Source of the DNA: Spirodela intermedia
Lineage: Eukaryota; Streptophyta; Magnoliopsida; Alismatales; Araceae
NCBI GenBank assembly: GCA_902729315.2
Contig: LR746274.1
Span: 3,933,037-3,997,036 of the forward strand
Direction: 5' to 3'
DNA length: 64,000 nucleotides
Shown one piece after another: positions 1 to 12,350 of the stretch (position 1 is the stretch's first letter; each line of letters starts with the position of its first letter). The notes beneath the pieces are model-generated. The model was not told where the DNA came from. It searched no databases and saw only the letters and a program-made list of their open reading frames with translations. The position numbers were made by a program, and so were the translations under genes.

Positions 1-2639
1 TTGTGATTTTATATATTGAGATAATAATTGAAAATAGTTTCTTGATGATTGTATTTCATGTGAAATATTTCAGATTTGTATAAATGTATCGTCATGTTAT
101 TAAGTATTTTGCTTTAAGTTCTTTTCTCTATAAGAGCTGGAATAGAATAACCCGATTGAAGTGTATAATTTTGATTGTAAAGTCACAATTTTAGTAAGGC
201 ATGTATTATTATCAATTATATGTTCATGATTAGGATCATTGGCATGTTGGATTTGAATAAATAGGATTTGGACATGAATGTCGAGTCTTGATAGAATTAC
301 ATATTACTTTCACTTAAGAATATTTGAATCATTAAATGGACACACTATATCATTATCTCAATCATTTTAATTAATATATATTTTTAGATAAAATAGACAT
401 TATTAGAAGATTATGGAAATCTGAGAAGTTTTTCATATGTGATTTAACTATAAGTACGATACCCCTCCAATGGCTAACTACTTAAGAGATATTATTCTTA
501 TCTTTTTAAGATACTCAAATAGTTGAGTGAGTAATTCTACAAAAAAAATAGAGAGAAAACATGAGGTCTTTACTAACTTGTCAAACTACATGAAGAGATT
601 AAGTCCATAAGTATTATTCAATAATTTAATAATCTTTGTTGACTTGTTCAAAGCTACAACACCTTCAATTATCCACTAGTATTTCAATGTAAAGAAAATA
701 ATATAAATCACATTTCAATCTTAATCATCTTCATGAATATTTATAATAGACTCTAAGTTAATATTATTTTTCAGATAACATCTCACATTGAAATTTTTAT
801 TTATTTATTATGAGATAAACTTGTGATTAAATTTTTACTTAATCATTGATGGGAGATGAACACACTAATCAGCTCTTCAAAACTCCTATAGCTACGAATC
901 TAGAAGAAAAATTCTATGATTGATTCTAAGGGAACTAAACTCAACAATGAATGATTGTGGTTGGACAATTTATCTGTGGAACCCAAAAACAAAGACCTTT
1001 TTGGAGAGTGGACATAAAGAGTGTGTTAAACCACTACAAAATTTCCTAATCTTATATGTATTAATCAAAGAAGCTTATAGGGCTTGGGTCCTTAAGAATA
1101 AGATCAAGATTTGGCAAGTGAGTGGACTAAACTTGCAATTTGAATCACATCAATTTGACTTCCCTTTTTTTACCTAAGTTTAGTAACCTTAACCCCAATA
1201 GAAGGTTGAGGAGGATGCACAATACTATCATGAAAATAGATAAGACACAACTACATAACTATTCATGTGACATAGAATTTCCAATGACACAAAGTCATAA
1301 GTACAAACCTAAAATGACCTATTGAAACCTCTCTCATTCTCAAATCTAATGTAGTTGTGTCTTAAATCTAATGAAGTGGGGAAGAATGAAAATTAACCTT
1401 AACTTCATAAGGTATGAACTTTTTCTATCCTCAAAATTACAAGGACTGATTTGGATGAACCATGAACCGACAAGGGTTGCTTGAATTCACAATTAGTCAA
1501 AAATCTCATAAAGAGAATGGAAATTCATAATATTGGCCATCACTTCCCTAAGATTACAACATTTAGACCTTTAAATTGGTCAAAATATGTTTCAACTAAC
1601 CATAAAATCATATCAATTAACGAAAACATAATCAAAGTAAATAAAAAACTTAAAACTTAAAAAATATAACATATTGTCCATGTGTTTTGGGCCTAATTCT
1701 TTGAATCCAGTAGTCAAATTTATTTTGGGCCTTCAAAATTTTGTAGTCTACAATATTATGTTTTCAGGCTACTTGAGTCCCAAATATTCACCCTTTCTTT
1801 TAAAGTGATCTTCTATATCAATTTCTCTTCCTTGAGAAATACTCACCTCAAGTCTTCATCAATTTTGATATAATGATTATGGGCATTGGCAAAATTGAGA
1901 TTAATAGTCTTTGACTTGAACTTTATTTAAACTCTAAAAAATATGCACCTTTGCAAATATTTAACGAGTTAATTTTTTTTTCTTGTTTTTGATTAACTAT
2001 TCCCTAATAGTTATGGTATGAATAGAAGATACTTCTTTAAACTTCTAAGATTGATATGATGTGAGATATTATGAAAGTTTGAAGACAAATCACATGACCA
2101 TGATTTATCTTTTGGAAGACGATGATTCCAATTTCAAAGTATCTTGTTTACCACATTTTTTTTGGAGTTGGATGAATAAAATCTCTTGGAAAGAATTTTT
2201 CAATGCAAAAACATTGTATCTTGATTAGTTATAGATTGTTTTATGGTATTGAAACAAACCAAGTCTCTAAAACATAAGTTACATACTTTACTCCATTATA
2301 GATTGTATCTTCTTTTGAGCCTTTTTAATTTTTTTAAGTGATCCTAAATCATTTTAAGGGTTTTATTTTAAAATTATCAACATATCATGCACATCCAGAA
2401 AGTTGAGTAATACCTTCATGAAACTAAAGAATGTGACCTAAATAGGGTAGACACTCATGAACTACATCATTATAAACCTAGATTTTTAAAAAAGAAACCT
2501 TGTTTTGATACCACTTGACCTAATTTTTTTTTACCAAAAATAGAAATTGAGTCTTAGATCCACGAAATCTAAACAAGTGAAATATGAAAATACAGTTTTG
2601 AATTCACAAGGCATGAAATTTCTCCAACCTTGAATCTAT

Positions 2640-2760
2640 GAGGATTGATTTTGATAATCTTTGAATCCACAAGGGTTAGAAAAAATGTTCCTTAAATCCA
2701 CAAGGGTTGCTTAAATCCACAAGCACTTAGAAATCTTACAAAGATAATAAAACATTCTAA
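2640..2760 (-). repeat. Left arm of an inverted repeat pair
   Basis: The reverse complement of this stretch closely matches 3545-3655, including the order: a 'gagatttctaagtg' type block, two 'cccttgtggatt' blocks and an 'atcaaaatcaat' block. The arms are about 110 bp, imperfect, separated by about 790 bp. A weaker copy in the same orientation as this arm lies near 1430-1530. It looks like a short dispersed element. I do not recognise the family. Confidence 0.7.
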
Positions 2761-3544
2761 TATTAGTCTTTTTTTTAGTGTGACCACCTCTTTATGACCA
2801 ATGAATGAGAATGTAATTCTTTGCTATATTCTCATATATATCAATTTTCAAACCTATTACTACTATGACCAAATCCACATAAAGAATGAATATTTGTGCC
2901 CATAAAATTTTCATGAGTTGGGCATCTCTATATAGGGTGTTTCTAGTGATTTCCATTATGATCAATATTCAAATATAAATAATGTTCCCCTGTTGTAACC
3001 TTGCAATAATCTCTTTCAATATATCATGTATAGCCTGAAACATTTTACCAACTCTTTCCTGAAAATCTTAAAAGACTACACTAAATAGGGTGCATTCTCA
3101 CAAATGATGTTCTTAATATGACTAACTCCTAATCTACATCACATCTTCACTATAATAAACCTGATATCATTTGATGCAACATAAGTTGTTAGATAAATGA
3201 TATTTGTGCCATATGAATTCAAGGCCTGATTTCATTCTTTCACAATTTCCACTACATCAAACTTGATGTAAGACTACTTCAAAAATTAAGACCTACATAG
3301 CCTACAAATGTAAAAACATAGATTACAAATGCCCAATATGTTTTTCAGCACCTTATTCAAATAGTCTAGCCCAAAGTCGTGTAGAAAACTTGTCATATCT
3401 GCAGAGTTTCAACTTTTGTGCTTGCTTTCACTATTATCTTATTTTTAAATATTTGATCTAAGTTTTAATGACAAATAGAATTAATTTCAGCCTATTAAAG
3501 ATTGGAATGCTTTAATTGGAAGAAGGGTGAATAATACAATTTTT

Positions 3545-3655
3545 TTTATCTGAACTTCTCTCTTTGTGAGATTTCTAAGTGTTTGTAAATTCAAGCAACC
3601 CTTGTGGATTGAAGAGCATTTTTTCCCTTGTGGATACAAGAATCATCCAAATCAA
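3545..3655 (+). repeat. Right arm of the inverted repeat pair
   Basis: This is the partner of 2640-2760 in opposite orientation. A partial further copy follows directly at about 3675-3760 in the same orientation as this arm, repeating the 'tttgtgagatttct' and 'cttgtggattcaag' blocks, so the element has also been locally duplicated. Confidence 0.7.
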
Positions 3656-4057
3656 TTCATTAGTTCAAGATTTTAATTCTCTTTGTGAGATTTCTGGGTG
3701 CTTGTGGATTCAAGTAAGTAACCCTTGTGAGTTCAAGCATCATTTTTGCATCCTTGAAGAAATATTAGAAAGTGTTCACTTTTTTCAACTACATAAACTC
3801 TATGAGTCATTTGACCCCAAATGTTCAAAGTAATGCACTATATGAGAAGGTTCTGATTTGGATTATTTCTCATTGGAAGTCACAACCCTTGGAAGAAGAC
3901 AGGCCATCACCATGTGTGGCATCTTCCTAAGGCTCCAGAGGGTTAGTTTAAATAGAGTTGTGGAGCGAAGGGGGTTGGAGGCACACAATAGACTTGTCGG
4001 CCACTTCTCATTCATTCTCTAATCCAAATATCACTGCTGACCAGCAAGGCTAATGGA

Positions 4058-4078
4058 AGAGAGAGAGAGAGAGAGAGT
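4058..4078. repeat. (GA)n microsatellite
   Basis: A short run of GA dinucleotides of about 20 bp lies in intergenic DNA. Confidence 0.9.
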
Positions 4079-5320
4079 AGTATTTTTCTTTTTGCATAAA
4101 AGTAAATTTTGAATATCATTAATTTAGACTAAAAAATAGATTCTACTGCTTGGTAAGTTCTCAAAGAAAACAAAATCCAAGGGAAAAGATGAGACATTAA
4201 TTATGGTGATTTACAGGGTGCTAAAACCAATTCATTAAGGACCTCACTAATGAAAAATACAGTGTCCCAAACTAATGCTCATGGCAGAGCCATCTCATTT
4301 GACACAATGCTCCTTAGAAACTTGGAAGAGCCAAAACTAATTTTCAAAGGCAACCATGGACTCTTCTACCTACTTGGATGCACCCTCTTTTAGAATGCGA
4401 ATTACATTACCTGAAATTTGCTCATAATCTTAGAGAAATCTATGGTACCTAGAAAGCATGCAACTTTTTCAAAGTAGTTGGATTCTGCAAACCAAACACA
4501 ATCATAATCTTTTTTTTTTTTTTGAGATCACAAGGGTTTCAAAAAAACCCACTTCTAAAGAAAAAAACTCCTAAACGTGTGTACTTATTGCTGATTTTCT
4601 GAGGCTATGATTTTGTAAATTTGCAGTATTAGACTATAGTTATGACTAGAATTTTGTTTGATTGCGTCTCTTCAGTACACAGAAATCCCAAACTCCTCAG
4701 ATTCGAGCCTAGAAAAATACACTGCTCAATGTCCAATAGAAACTTCACGGAGATATTTGAAAAAAATCCCTTGTTGGGACTTGTGAAACATACCACAACT
4801 AATATTGCTGAATATCATTTGAGAGGAAGTAGCTAGTGAAGAAAATGTTCAGCATTTTTTATATTTACTTTGTATTTCTAAGAATGCCACTCTCATTAGT
4901 AATTAAACTTTTTTAATAAGTATTTTTATTTTTAGTACATAAAATGAAGATAATTACGTAAAAAACAACATTCGACCTTTTGTTTCTTTCAATTATTACA
5001 CAATCAATACATTCTTAACTTATTGTTCTAATTTTTTCCATGTTTTCAGACACAATGACCTTCTTTTGTTATCCAACAGTAAACATCTTTCACTTGAAAA
5101 GGAAACAGAAAAAAAAAGGAATGAACACTAATATTTCAAAGGAAACAAACCAAGCCAATCCCTCGGCCATAATTGCAAATGAATTTCTCAGACACAAAAA
5201 AAAGATGTAACCTATTGTCAATCTACGCTAGCACAAGCCAGGGATTCAACAAATACCAACCGAACGTAAAACATCACACAAGCATTATGATGATGAACTG
5301 TAAATGGAGTAGATACCGCA

Positions 5321-8074
5321 TCAGATGTCACTGGGTGGTTTTAACCTGATCATCCTCCTGACTCGATCCTTGTCCGTGTTCTCCAGCATGCCCTGGAAGT
5401 ATTTACTTTGTAAGACAAAATAAACACAGGATATGAAAGAAATGAAGAACGATGATAACCAGAATTGAATCAGATGAATACTAATCCCAATTCAGACGAG
5501 ATGTTCGTCCAGACCTGGATCTGATCAGATTGATCACATCACGAGATCAAACACTTAACCCAGCTGAATAGGGTAAAATCAGTAAAGAATTAGGTGCAGA
5601 GAATATGATGGTTAATGTTAACCAAATTCAGACGAGACTAACTGAATCGACACCATTGATACTCCAGGAACTAGGTCCAATCTGGCCAAAATGATAAACC
5701 TGTCTGAATTGGGCTGAATCAACCAAGAACTGGGTCTAAGTTATCGACATCTGATGAGCCATATTGATACCTTAACCGACCAAATCAGGTGGTGTTGGCT
5801 ACCAACAACTTGGGCCAAATGAAATCGACTGGTCTATGCATTCCGTGGTCATGGATGAGAAAACTGAAGCTGAAAGCATAAACAGCAGGTCAGGACTGAG
5901 CTTTGCTGCTGGTACTGCAGTAGATGACTATTCATTTTTCTTTCAGCAGGGCCATACATACTCTACGTTTGAGATTTTTATTCCTTTAACTTCACTAGTG
6001 GCATGAAGAGGCTAAAACACGAACACATGAAAAGACACATGAAATCGGAGAATGTTTCTGATCAGCCTTTTCAATGTTACAACAGAAAATCTGAGAAAGT
6101 TAGTTGTGTTGCCAAGGGAGTTTACATAAAGGGAAACAATGCTCGATGGATTTGATGTTACAGACAATTTATTTTACATAGCTTTTTATTCTAAGCATCA
6201 AGCAAGATCTATTCATTTTAATTCTCTAGCTTTTCTAGCTTTCAATGTTTCTTGTCAGGTTTTTGGCAACTTTTTTACAGTAATACCACTACAGCATATC
6301 ATTCCTAGAGTTTCAAATTTAATACTTTAGATAAAGTTTTAAATCAAAATCATAGAGAACAACATAACGCTGTATCAAAGGAATACATAATCAAGGCAAA
6401 AACAAGAAGCATTCATGAGCCCCCAAATCATGTCTCAAACAACAAAGGAGAACACTTGCATGTACTTTCTCCAATCATAAAAATAATATTGATGTTGAGA
6501 AAAACGTCCACAAAGATTAGTTGAATAAAGAACTCCAAGCCCTGTCTATGACTAAAATTATAAAACAGTAGTGTCTTAATATAAACCCAAAGGGGACTTA
6601 ATTACCGTCCAAACAATTTCATCCAGGCTTAAGCATATCCTCCCATACTTGTCAAGGAAGAGACGCTCAGTCGGAGGCTTCCCACAAACATCTTTCACTG
6701 AGGATGTTACTGCAAAAATTACTTCTGCCACTTGGGTACAAACAAGATTACACATAAAATAGGTAAGTGTCAGTCACTCATAAACAGATAGAAACGCAAA
6801 ACTTTCGCATGTAACACTCAGATTTCCATATATTGAAAAGCCCTCTATGTTTCAGTTAAGTATTTTTAAATCTCCTGCAAAGCCAAATATAAACAGATCC
6901 GCGGCAAGAAGTGATAGCAAATATAACTATTATCTACGGGTTTCATAAAAAAGAACTACGTAAGCTGTGTCCCCACTTTTTGGGCATGCTTCTAAAATCC
7001 TCAGCTGTAAGTTGAACTGGGATGATATTATTGGCAATCATCTTCCTCAACAAAAAGAGGCTAAGAAACTCACATGCAAGTTCATCATACTCATCCTTGC
7101 CGATGACATATACACACACATCCCCAAGCAGCGTATAAACAATATACACTGACCTGATAACACAAAAAGATCAACACACTATTAGAAAAATAAATTGAAA
7201 TAAGGAAATAAAATACAAACAGAGAAAAACTGACCAGCACAGACAATGCTCACCAACTTAATCAACAAACTCTCCCAATCATCATTGTGGAATTTCAAAT
7301 GGAAACTTAAAAGGATTAGATTTACCGAACATCAGTGAGTAAAATCACTTTTACAGAATTTTCAGGAACTGTTTTCATAAGAAACATTATCCACACTTGA
7401 AGAAAGGAATGTATGGGCATGTCTACTGGCACAGAATGGCCTCTAAAACCTAAATCACACAGGAAGCCTTGTTCACAAAATTAAACCATTCTGATTTGAG
7501 CAGGATGAATGGACTGCTTACATCAGAGACTTGTTGAGTTGCTGAGCTATGAGGATACATCTGTCATTTCACTAGAATAGGCATCAGAATTATCATGGAT
7601 CACCTTCCCTTCTTTGAGCAGTATCAATAGTTCAAGGATGTATATCTATTCTGTCATCATTATGACTGATCCTCGACACCGAAGGCTGAGATACCTGATA
7701 GAAATGATTGTACAACCAACTTCATGTTCTTTCAACTTTAAAAAATTAGTTTCCCACCTATCCATAAGCCTGCATACTCTCTCGTCCTTAACACAAGCCA
7801 CAATTCACCATCCCCTAGCCTTCTTCATATGGCACCACTAGGCGAACGTAGTATATGAAGTCACATCATCAAGTTCTGTTAGACTCTAAATAGAGAATAT
7901 TAATGGACAGATAAAGCTATACACATTCTGGCAAAAACTCAGTTATGCCCATTCAATACAAGTGCACGTCCAACATGGACACTCAACACAAAACTCAGAT
8001 CCACAGTGCAAAAGTACATAAAAATCTGTCAAAGGTGACAGCTCAAAACTTTCCCCAAATAACTATCATCTGAT

Positions 8075-8114
<40 letters not shown>

Positions 8115-10280
8115 AATATCTGTTTATATCAAATTTGCAACATTCAATTTATTAACAATCTATGTGCAATTGATTGGATGTATGTTAGCACATATTCTTT
8201 CAGAATATCCATCACCAACAAGCTGCCCCTACACTTCTTGTCTTGTTATATAGCTGTAAATAGGGCATGCCTTCACTTGATGTGTTAGCCACAGCAGAAC
8301 GGGGGCACTGTCACTCAATGGCTGTTGACCAATCTCAATGCAGCCAAAACCTAATGGTCATGTATTTAAACTAAAAAGTCTGGGTTCTGTATTTTCCGTC
8401 TTGAAAGCTTGCATATTTGATGAAAGAAAACAAACAAGCAAAATATAGCAAACAGTCATAAAGAACAATGCTCATGAGTCATAGGTGAAATACATGACCA
8501 CTGAGTAGTGGTTGCATTGAGATAGAAGAAGCAAAGCTCACATGCAAAAAAGTAGCAATCTATCAAAAAGTTCTAATTCATAATATCCATCATTTTCATG
8601 GGAATACCTGAGGACATTTATCCATAACAGGTAATGATAAACGCTCATATCTGTTCTTGCCAAATGCATATATGTTTTAACAGAAGTTTAAGTTGACGAA
8701 TAGCATACTTGTGAGAGGCAACAAAAAGCTCCTCATTCTTTGCTCCTTTAAGATTATCTGATCCCAGCTTTACAAGGAAAGATCGCCAATGCAGTCGCTC
8801 CTCTGGTGGAACCCCATGAAACCTGGAAGACCATACCAACAAGAGCATGGTTTCTCATAAGTCCATTACACAACTTACATACATCAGACTATTTCCCGCA
8901 TTAGAAATACTAAATGGTAAAAAATCATTAAAGTGAAAGAAATGCTAAGCCAGCAGCATCTGTGATCACCTCAGACTCAGCAAGAAAAGTGTACACTGCT
9001 AAAACTAAGCAAAATAAGTAAAGGCAATCCCATCTCTAGAAGCTGAGTTTTCAGATGCAACTATTGTGAAATACTACAGCGCGACGTAAATGACAGCACG
9101 AAGTTATACCTCAAACATCAACCTCCAAGTAGTTCGAGAGAGAAAATTTAAGATCAATGACATTTTCTGTGTGAGAGATTTCCATTTCCAGGTGCTATCA
9201 TACAATATGTGTGCATTAAGTAGGAGCAACAACTTCAGATTAAGAACACTTCAGTTTGCTTTGCCATCAGTCGGATAAAATGTTGGAGTTTACTGTATTT
9301 CGTCTTTGACCATACCTCAAAGAGAAAAAGGCTACAATACGATTCACATTTTGTCCACTGAGGCTTCCAAGTTCCAGAAAAATTTACCAGAATAGGGGTA
9401 AAAATGAGTTCTCAGATAGGGAGAAAAGAAAGAGAAAATATGAATTCAAAGCAGCGACGATTCGGAGCTGATGGACGTCAAATGCATCACCAATAGTATT
9501 GTCATGTATTCAAACCCAGCGTATTTCAAATATCCCCATCTCCCCTGTATCTTGTATGTATGAAATAAATAAAACGTTGTCTAATATTACTTCTGAAGGA
9601 ATGCGAAAAAAATCATCACAATTTCGACCTGACCAAGTCCATATTAGAAAACTAAACAAAGGAATTTTTATATGAAATTTCTCCTTTATCAGTGCGAAAA
9701 TCCCTCAAGAGAGACAACACGAGGATTTCCTTGAGTCAAGACAAGCTGTCACATTCTATTCCTTGAGAAAAGCTGCCCATTATTAGAAGTTTATGATATA
9801 ACAAAATTCTTCCAGAAAGCACTCTACAAGCCGCTGGGCAAGCCAACTGCAGTCCATCAAAGCATATACTACACAACCAAAGGTCCTCAGACTAATTTCT
9901 CGAAAAAACCTTTCCCGGTCACGCAGAAGGAATCCTCCTCATTTCTGCAAAAATATCCAGAACTTTCTGGATGATAAGGATGTCACCAAAATTTATAGTT
10001 CAGGAAAAAGTAGCCCCACTAGTGCGGGAATTCCCGCGGTTTTAGCTCCCACAAGGGGATGCCGATCCTCCTGCAACAGAACAACCCGAAATTCGACCAA
10101 AACCTAGCACAGCCTCAGTCGGTTCCACGATCATCCTTCGCAAATCTCCGTTCACCATTCGCACAAACAAACATTTGGACATCAAAGAGAACAGCGTGAA
10201 AATGAGGTGAAAGGTTTGAGAGATCACCGTTCGATGAGGATATTCCCGTCGGAATTGGTGAAGAGAACAGCGAGCAGCAT
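5321..10280 (-). CDS. LOLITA: LOLITA-like longin-domain subunit of the TPLATE complex (5 exons, 147 aa)
   Basis: CDS is complement(join(5321..5392, 6606..6730, 7074..7153, 8709..8822, 10228..10280)), 444 nt. All four introns are GT-AG and the joined frame is open to a TGA. The protein starts MLLAVLFTNSDGN, a typical first strand of the longin/SNARE-like fold. It continues with GVPPEERLHWRSFLVKLG (exon 2), SVYIVYTLLGDV and VGKDEYDELA-type motifs (exon 3), KPPTERLFLDKYGRICLSLDE (part, exon 4) and ends IRLKPPSDI. This pattern matches the Arabidopsis SNARE-like protein LOLITA, the smallest TPLATE-complex subunit, which acts with TPLATE, TML and the TWD40 and EH proteins in clathrin-mediated endocytosis at the plasma membrane. 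The length is close to the family's usual ~145 residues. The start is the only ATG giving the conserved N-terminus. The neighbour across a 2.07-kb divergent spacer is AP-4 epsilon. Intron 2 holds a (TA)n tract. Family assignment is by recalled similarity; the exon structure is read directly. Confidence 0.87.
8079..8111. repeat. (AT)n microsatellite in LOLITA intron 2
   Basis: About 16 AT dinucleotides in a row lie inside the intron between the second and third coding exons of the minus-strand gene. It is probably length-polymorphic. Confidence 0.95.
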
Positions 10281-12350
10281 CTCCTCAGCTCTCACCGCGG
10301 CACGAAATATCGTGTTGGGTGTTCAGCTCAGATCCCATGACCAAGGGCCGGTGAATCACTGGTTCTTCGAATTATGTCCTCACCAGAGCTTAATGGGCCT
10401 GGAAGTCCGGATCCAGCCCATTAGTCTTGGCACAGTCAAGTTCTAGGACAGTAGAAAAAATAAGCCGAAGACCGACGAGTACAATTTTTCTATCAACTAA
10501 TTATTTTTTTGTCCACCTAATTATTGATAGATAATTATCAATAATTATATAATCTTACGCGAAAAAGGCCGAGTTACCCTCTCTCTCTCTATCTCCCTCT
10601 CTCGTTGGCTTAGCTGCAGACAGTAGAGAGACCCAGACTATCATGCAAAGTAATTTGCTATTTTCGTCTTAAATTATGAGAAAAATGCAATTAATTAGCC
10701 TTGGCGGTTAAAAATAAAATAAAAGAAACTTTTGAGGACCTAAAAGTTCAACTAAAAAACAAAAGAGCGCATCAGTCGTGGTTGGCTTCACGTCTTTCGG
10801 ATTCTAAATGTCGCTCATATTCATCTTCGTTAATTAAGAAAATATCATAGTGAACCAATAAAATATATTATAGCGAATATGCCCCTTTCATGTCTTCTGA
10901 CTAGTCTTGGAGGCTTCACCAGCTCTCGTACCAAAGTCAAGGGTTGACAAACATTAATGTACATAGTCGATGATGGTCAACTCTTTATTCCATAAAAAAA
11001 TCCTTAAATATATTTCTAGGTTGTTCATTAAAGAAAAACTACTATTTTATAAAAAGTATAGAATGAAGTTCACCCATTAAAAAAAAAATCATCTGAACAA
11101 TCGTAAAAAAAAATACTAGAGAAAATAAATATTTAGTATTTATTTATGCTTATTTATGATTTTTTAGCTTCAAAATTCATAAAAACTTCCATTTCATAGA
11201 AATCTGAAAGTTCTCATTTACCTATCAATTTTTTTATTTGAACATTTTAAATAGATAATCAATATATAGATATATATATAAAGCAAAAGTAGCGGTCCTA
11301 ATGTATACTTGACGACCACTTTACAAAAGTCAACTTCAGCTCAGCTTTAATCCTATATTGGCAAGGGCATAGGTGCAATGGGCCTTGCATATGTTCAATA
11401 GAGGCCAGTTCTTGTTGAATATGTAACTAAGTGTTGACTTTAGTTGTCATGGAATCATTAAATACATCACACTTCAAGTTATGCCATAAAAAGTAGGATT
11501 ACAATTACCCCATCATGGGTGGTGTTACGTGCTTTTCTTACATTCCAGGGGGGTAAAATAAAATGGGAACAGGTTTAGCGTTCTAAAATGTAAGTTTTTT
11601 GAAAATTATAATTATTCAAAAGGTTGAAAGAAATATGGGAGGAACTTAAGATAATTTACGGCTTCCTCCCCGTGTACCTTACACACAAGTAAACTAGAAT
11701 TCGACATTTGCCGTCCATCTGATGTATCCCAAGTCTTGGTAACCGCACGATGAAATCCACGTGTTCTGCGGCAACAACGCGAGCGTTCCCGTTTCGACTC
11801 GTCGTCTCCTCCCCCCCCCCCCCATGTCCATCATTCAGTCCAGTGCCTCTCATAAACTTGCAACTAAACTGCATCACCCCCATAAACCAAACGTGCGTCG
11901 TTCCTGGTGTCAGTACTGGTGCACGTTTAGCTATTATTATCCCTCGCGTCTTCCAACAGGCCGATCCGGCTTCCGTGTCGACTCGGGGAAATCGGAGCTG
12001 TGGGAGAGGGGGTGCGCTTTCATCTGGGACAGTCGTGGAATGTGATATCGGAGGTGGAGATCTAGTCCACAATTCTCGTTATCTCCGGCGGTGGAATGAT
12101 CTCTCCGGTGGAGATCCAGCAGCATTGATCGCCGGAGGAGGTCGAGATTCTCGTGGAATCGGCTGCTCTTGGACCAGGCGGAGCATCATCTCTGGCGAAG
12201 CAGGAATTGAGAGGTTTGGAAGGTGGGGAGAGTGAAGGGAGGAGGAATTTAGGGTCCTGGTGGAGTTTCAGGTGGCCGTAATTGATTCAGAGGGGGGAGA
12301 GGATCGAAGCGAAGCTGGAGCAGTTGAAGACGATCGGACGGGAGCTCGCC
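10281..12350. other. Divergent promoter region between LOLITA and AP4E, with a GC-rich AP4E leader
   Basis: This spacer must hold both promoters. From 10281 to about 11650 it is AT-rich, with a CT-rich patch near 10578-10603. From about 11650 to 12350 it becomes GC-rich and contains a run of about 14 C near 11810, and overlapping ORFs on both strands, the longest being 161 codons at 11750-12235 (plus, true ATG) and 138 codons at 11656-12072 (minus). Neither resembles a protein I know. The plus ORF would be an upstream ORF if transcription of AP4E starts before 11750. I could not identify a convincing TATA box for either gene. Confidence 0.5.
12315..12317 (+). promoter_or_regulatory. Possible CUG start codon upstream of the AP4E ATG
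   Basis: In the frame of AP4E, the 12 codons before the ATG at 12351 read LEQLKTIGRELA. In related plants, as I recall them, the protein begins MEQLKTIGRELAMGSQ, with ATG at the first of these positions. Here that position is CTG with A at -3 and G at +4, a favourable context. An in-frame TAA at 12279-12281 excludes any upstream ATG. So the N-terminal extension can only be made from a near-cognate codon. Confidence 0.45.

Larger units (their letters stand above)
1..5320. other. AT-rich intergenic DNA without a supported gene
   Basis: No ORF longer than about 85 codons is present and none shows a recognisable protein. The stretch is strongly AT-rich and carries several copies of a short dispersed repeat containing a 'ccttgtggatt' core (near 1440, 2640-2760, 3545-3655 and 3675-3760), listed separately, and a short GA microsatellite. 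The part next to 5320 should include the 3' UTR of the minus-strand gene that ends at 5321. I see nothing else in it. Confidence 0.6.
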
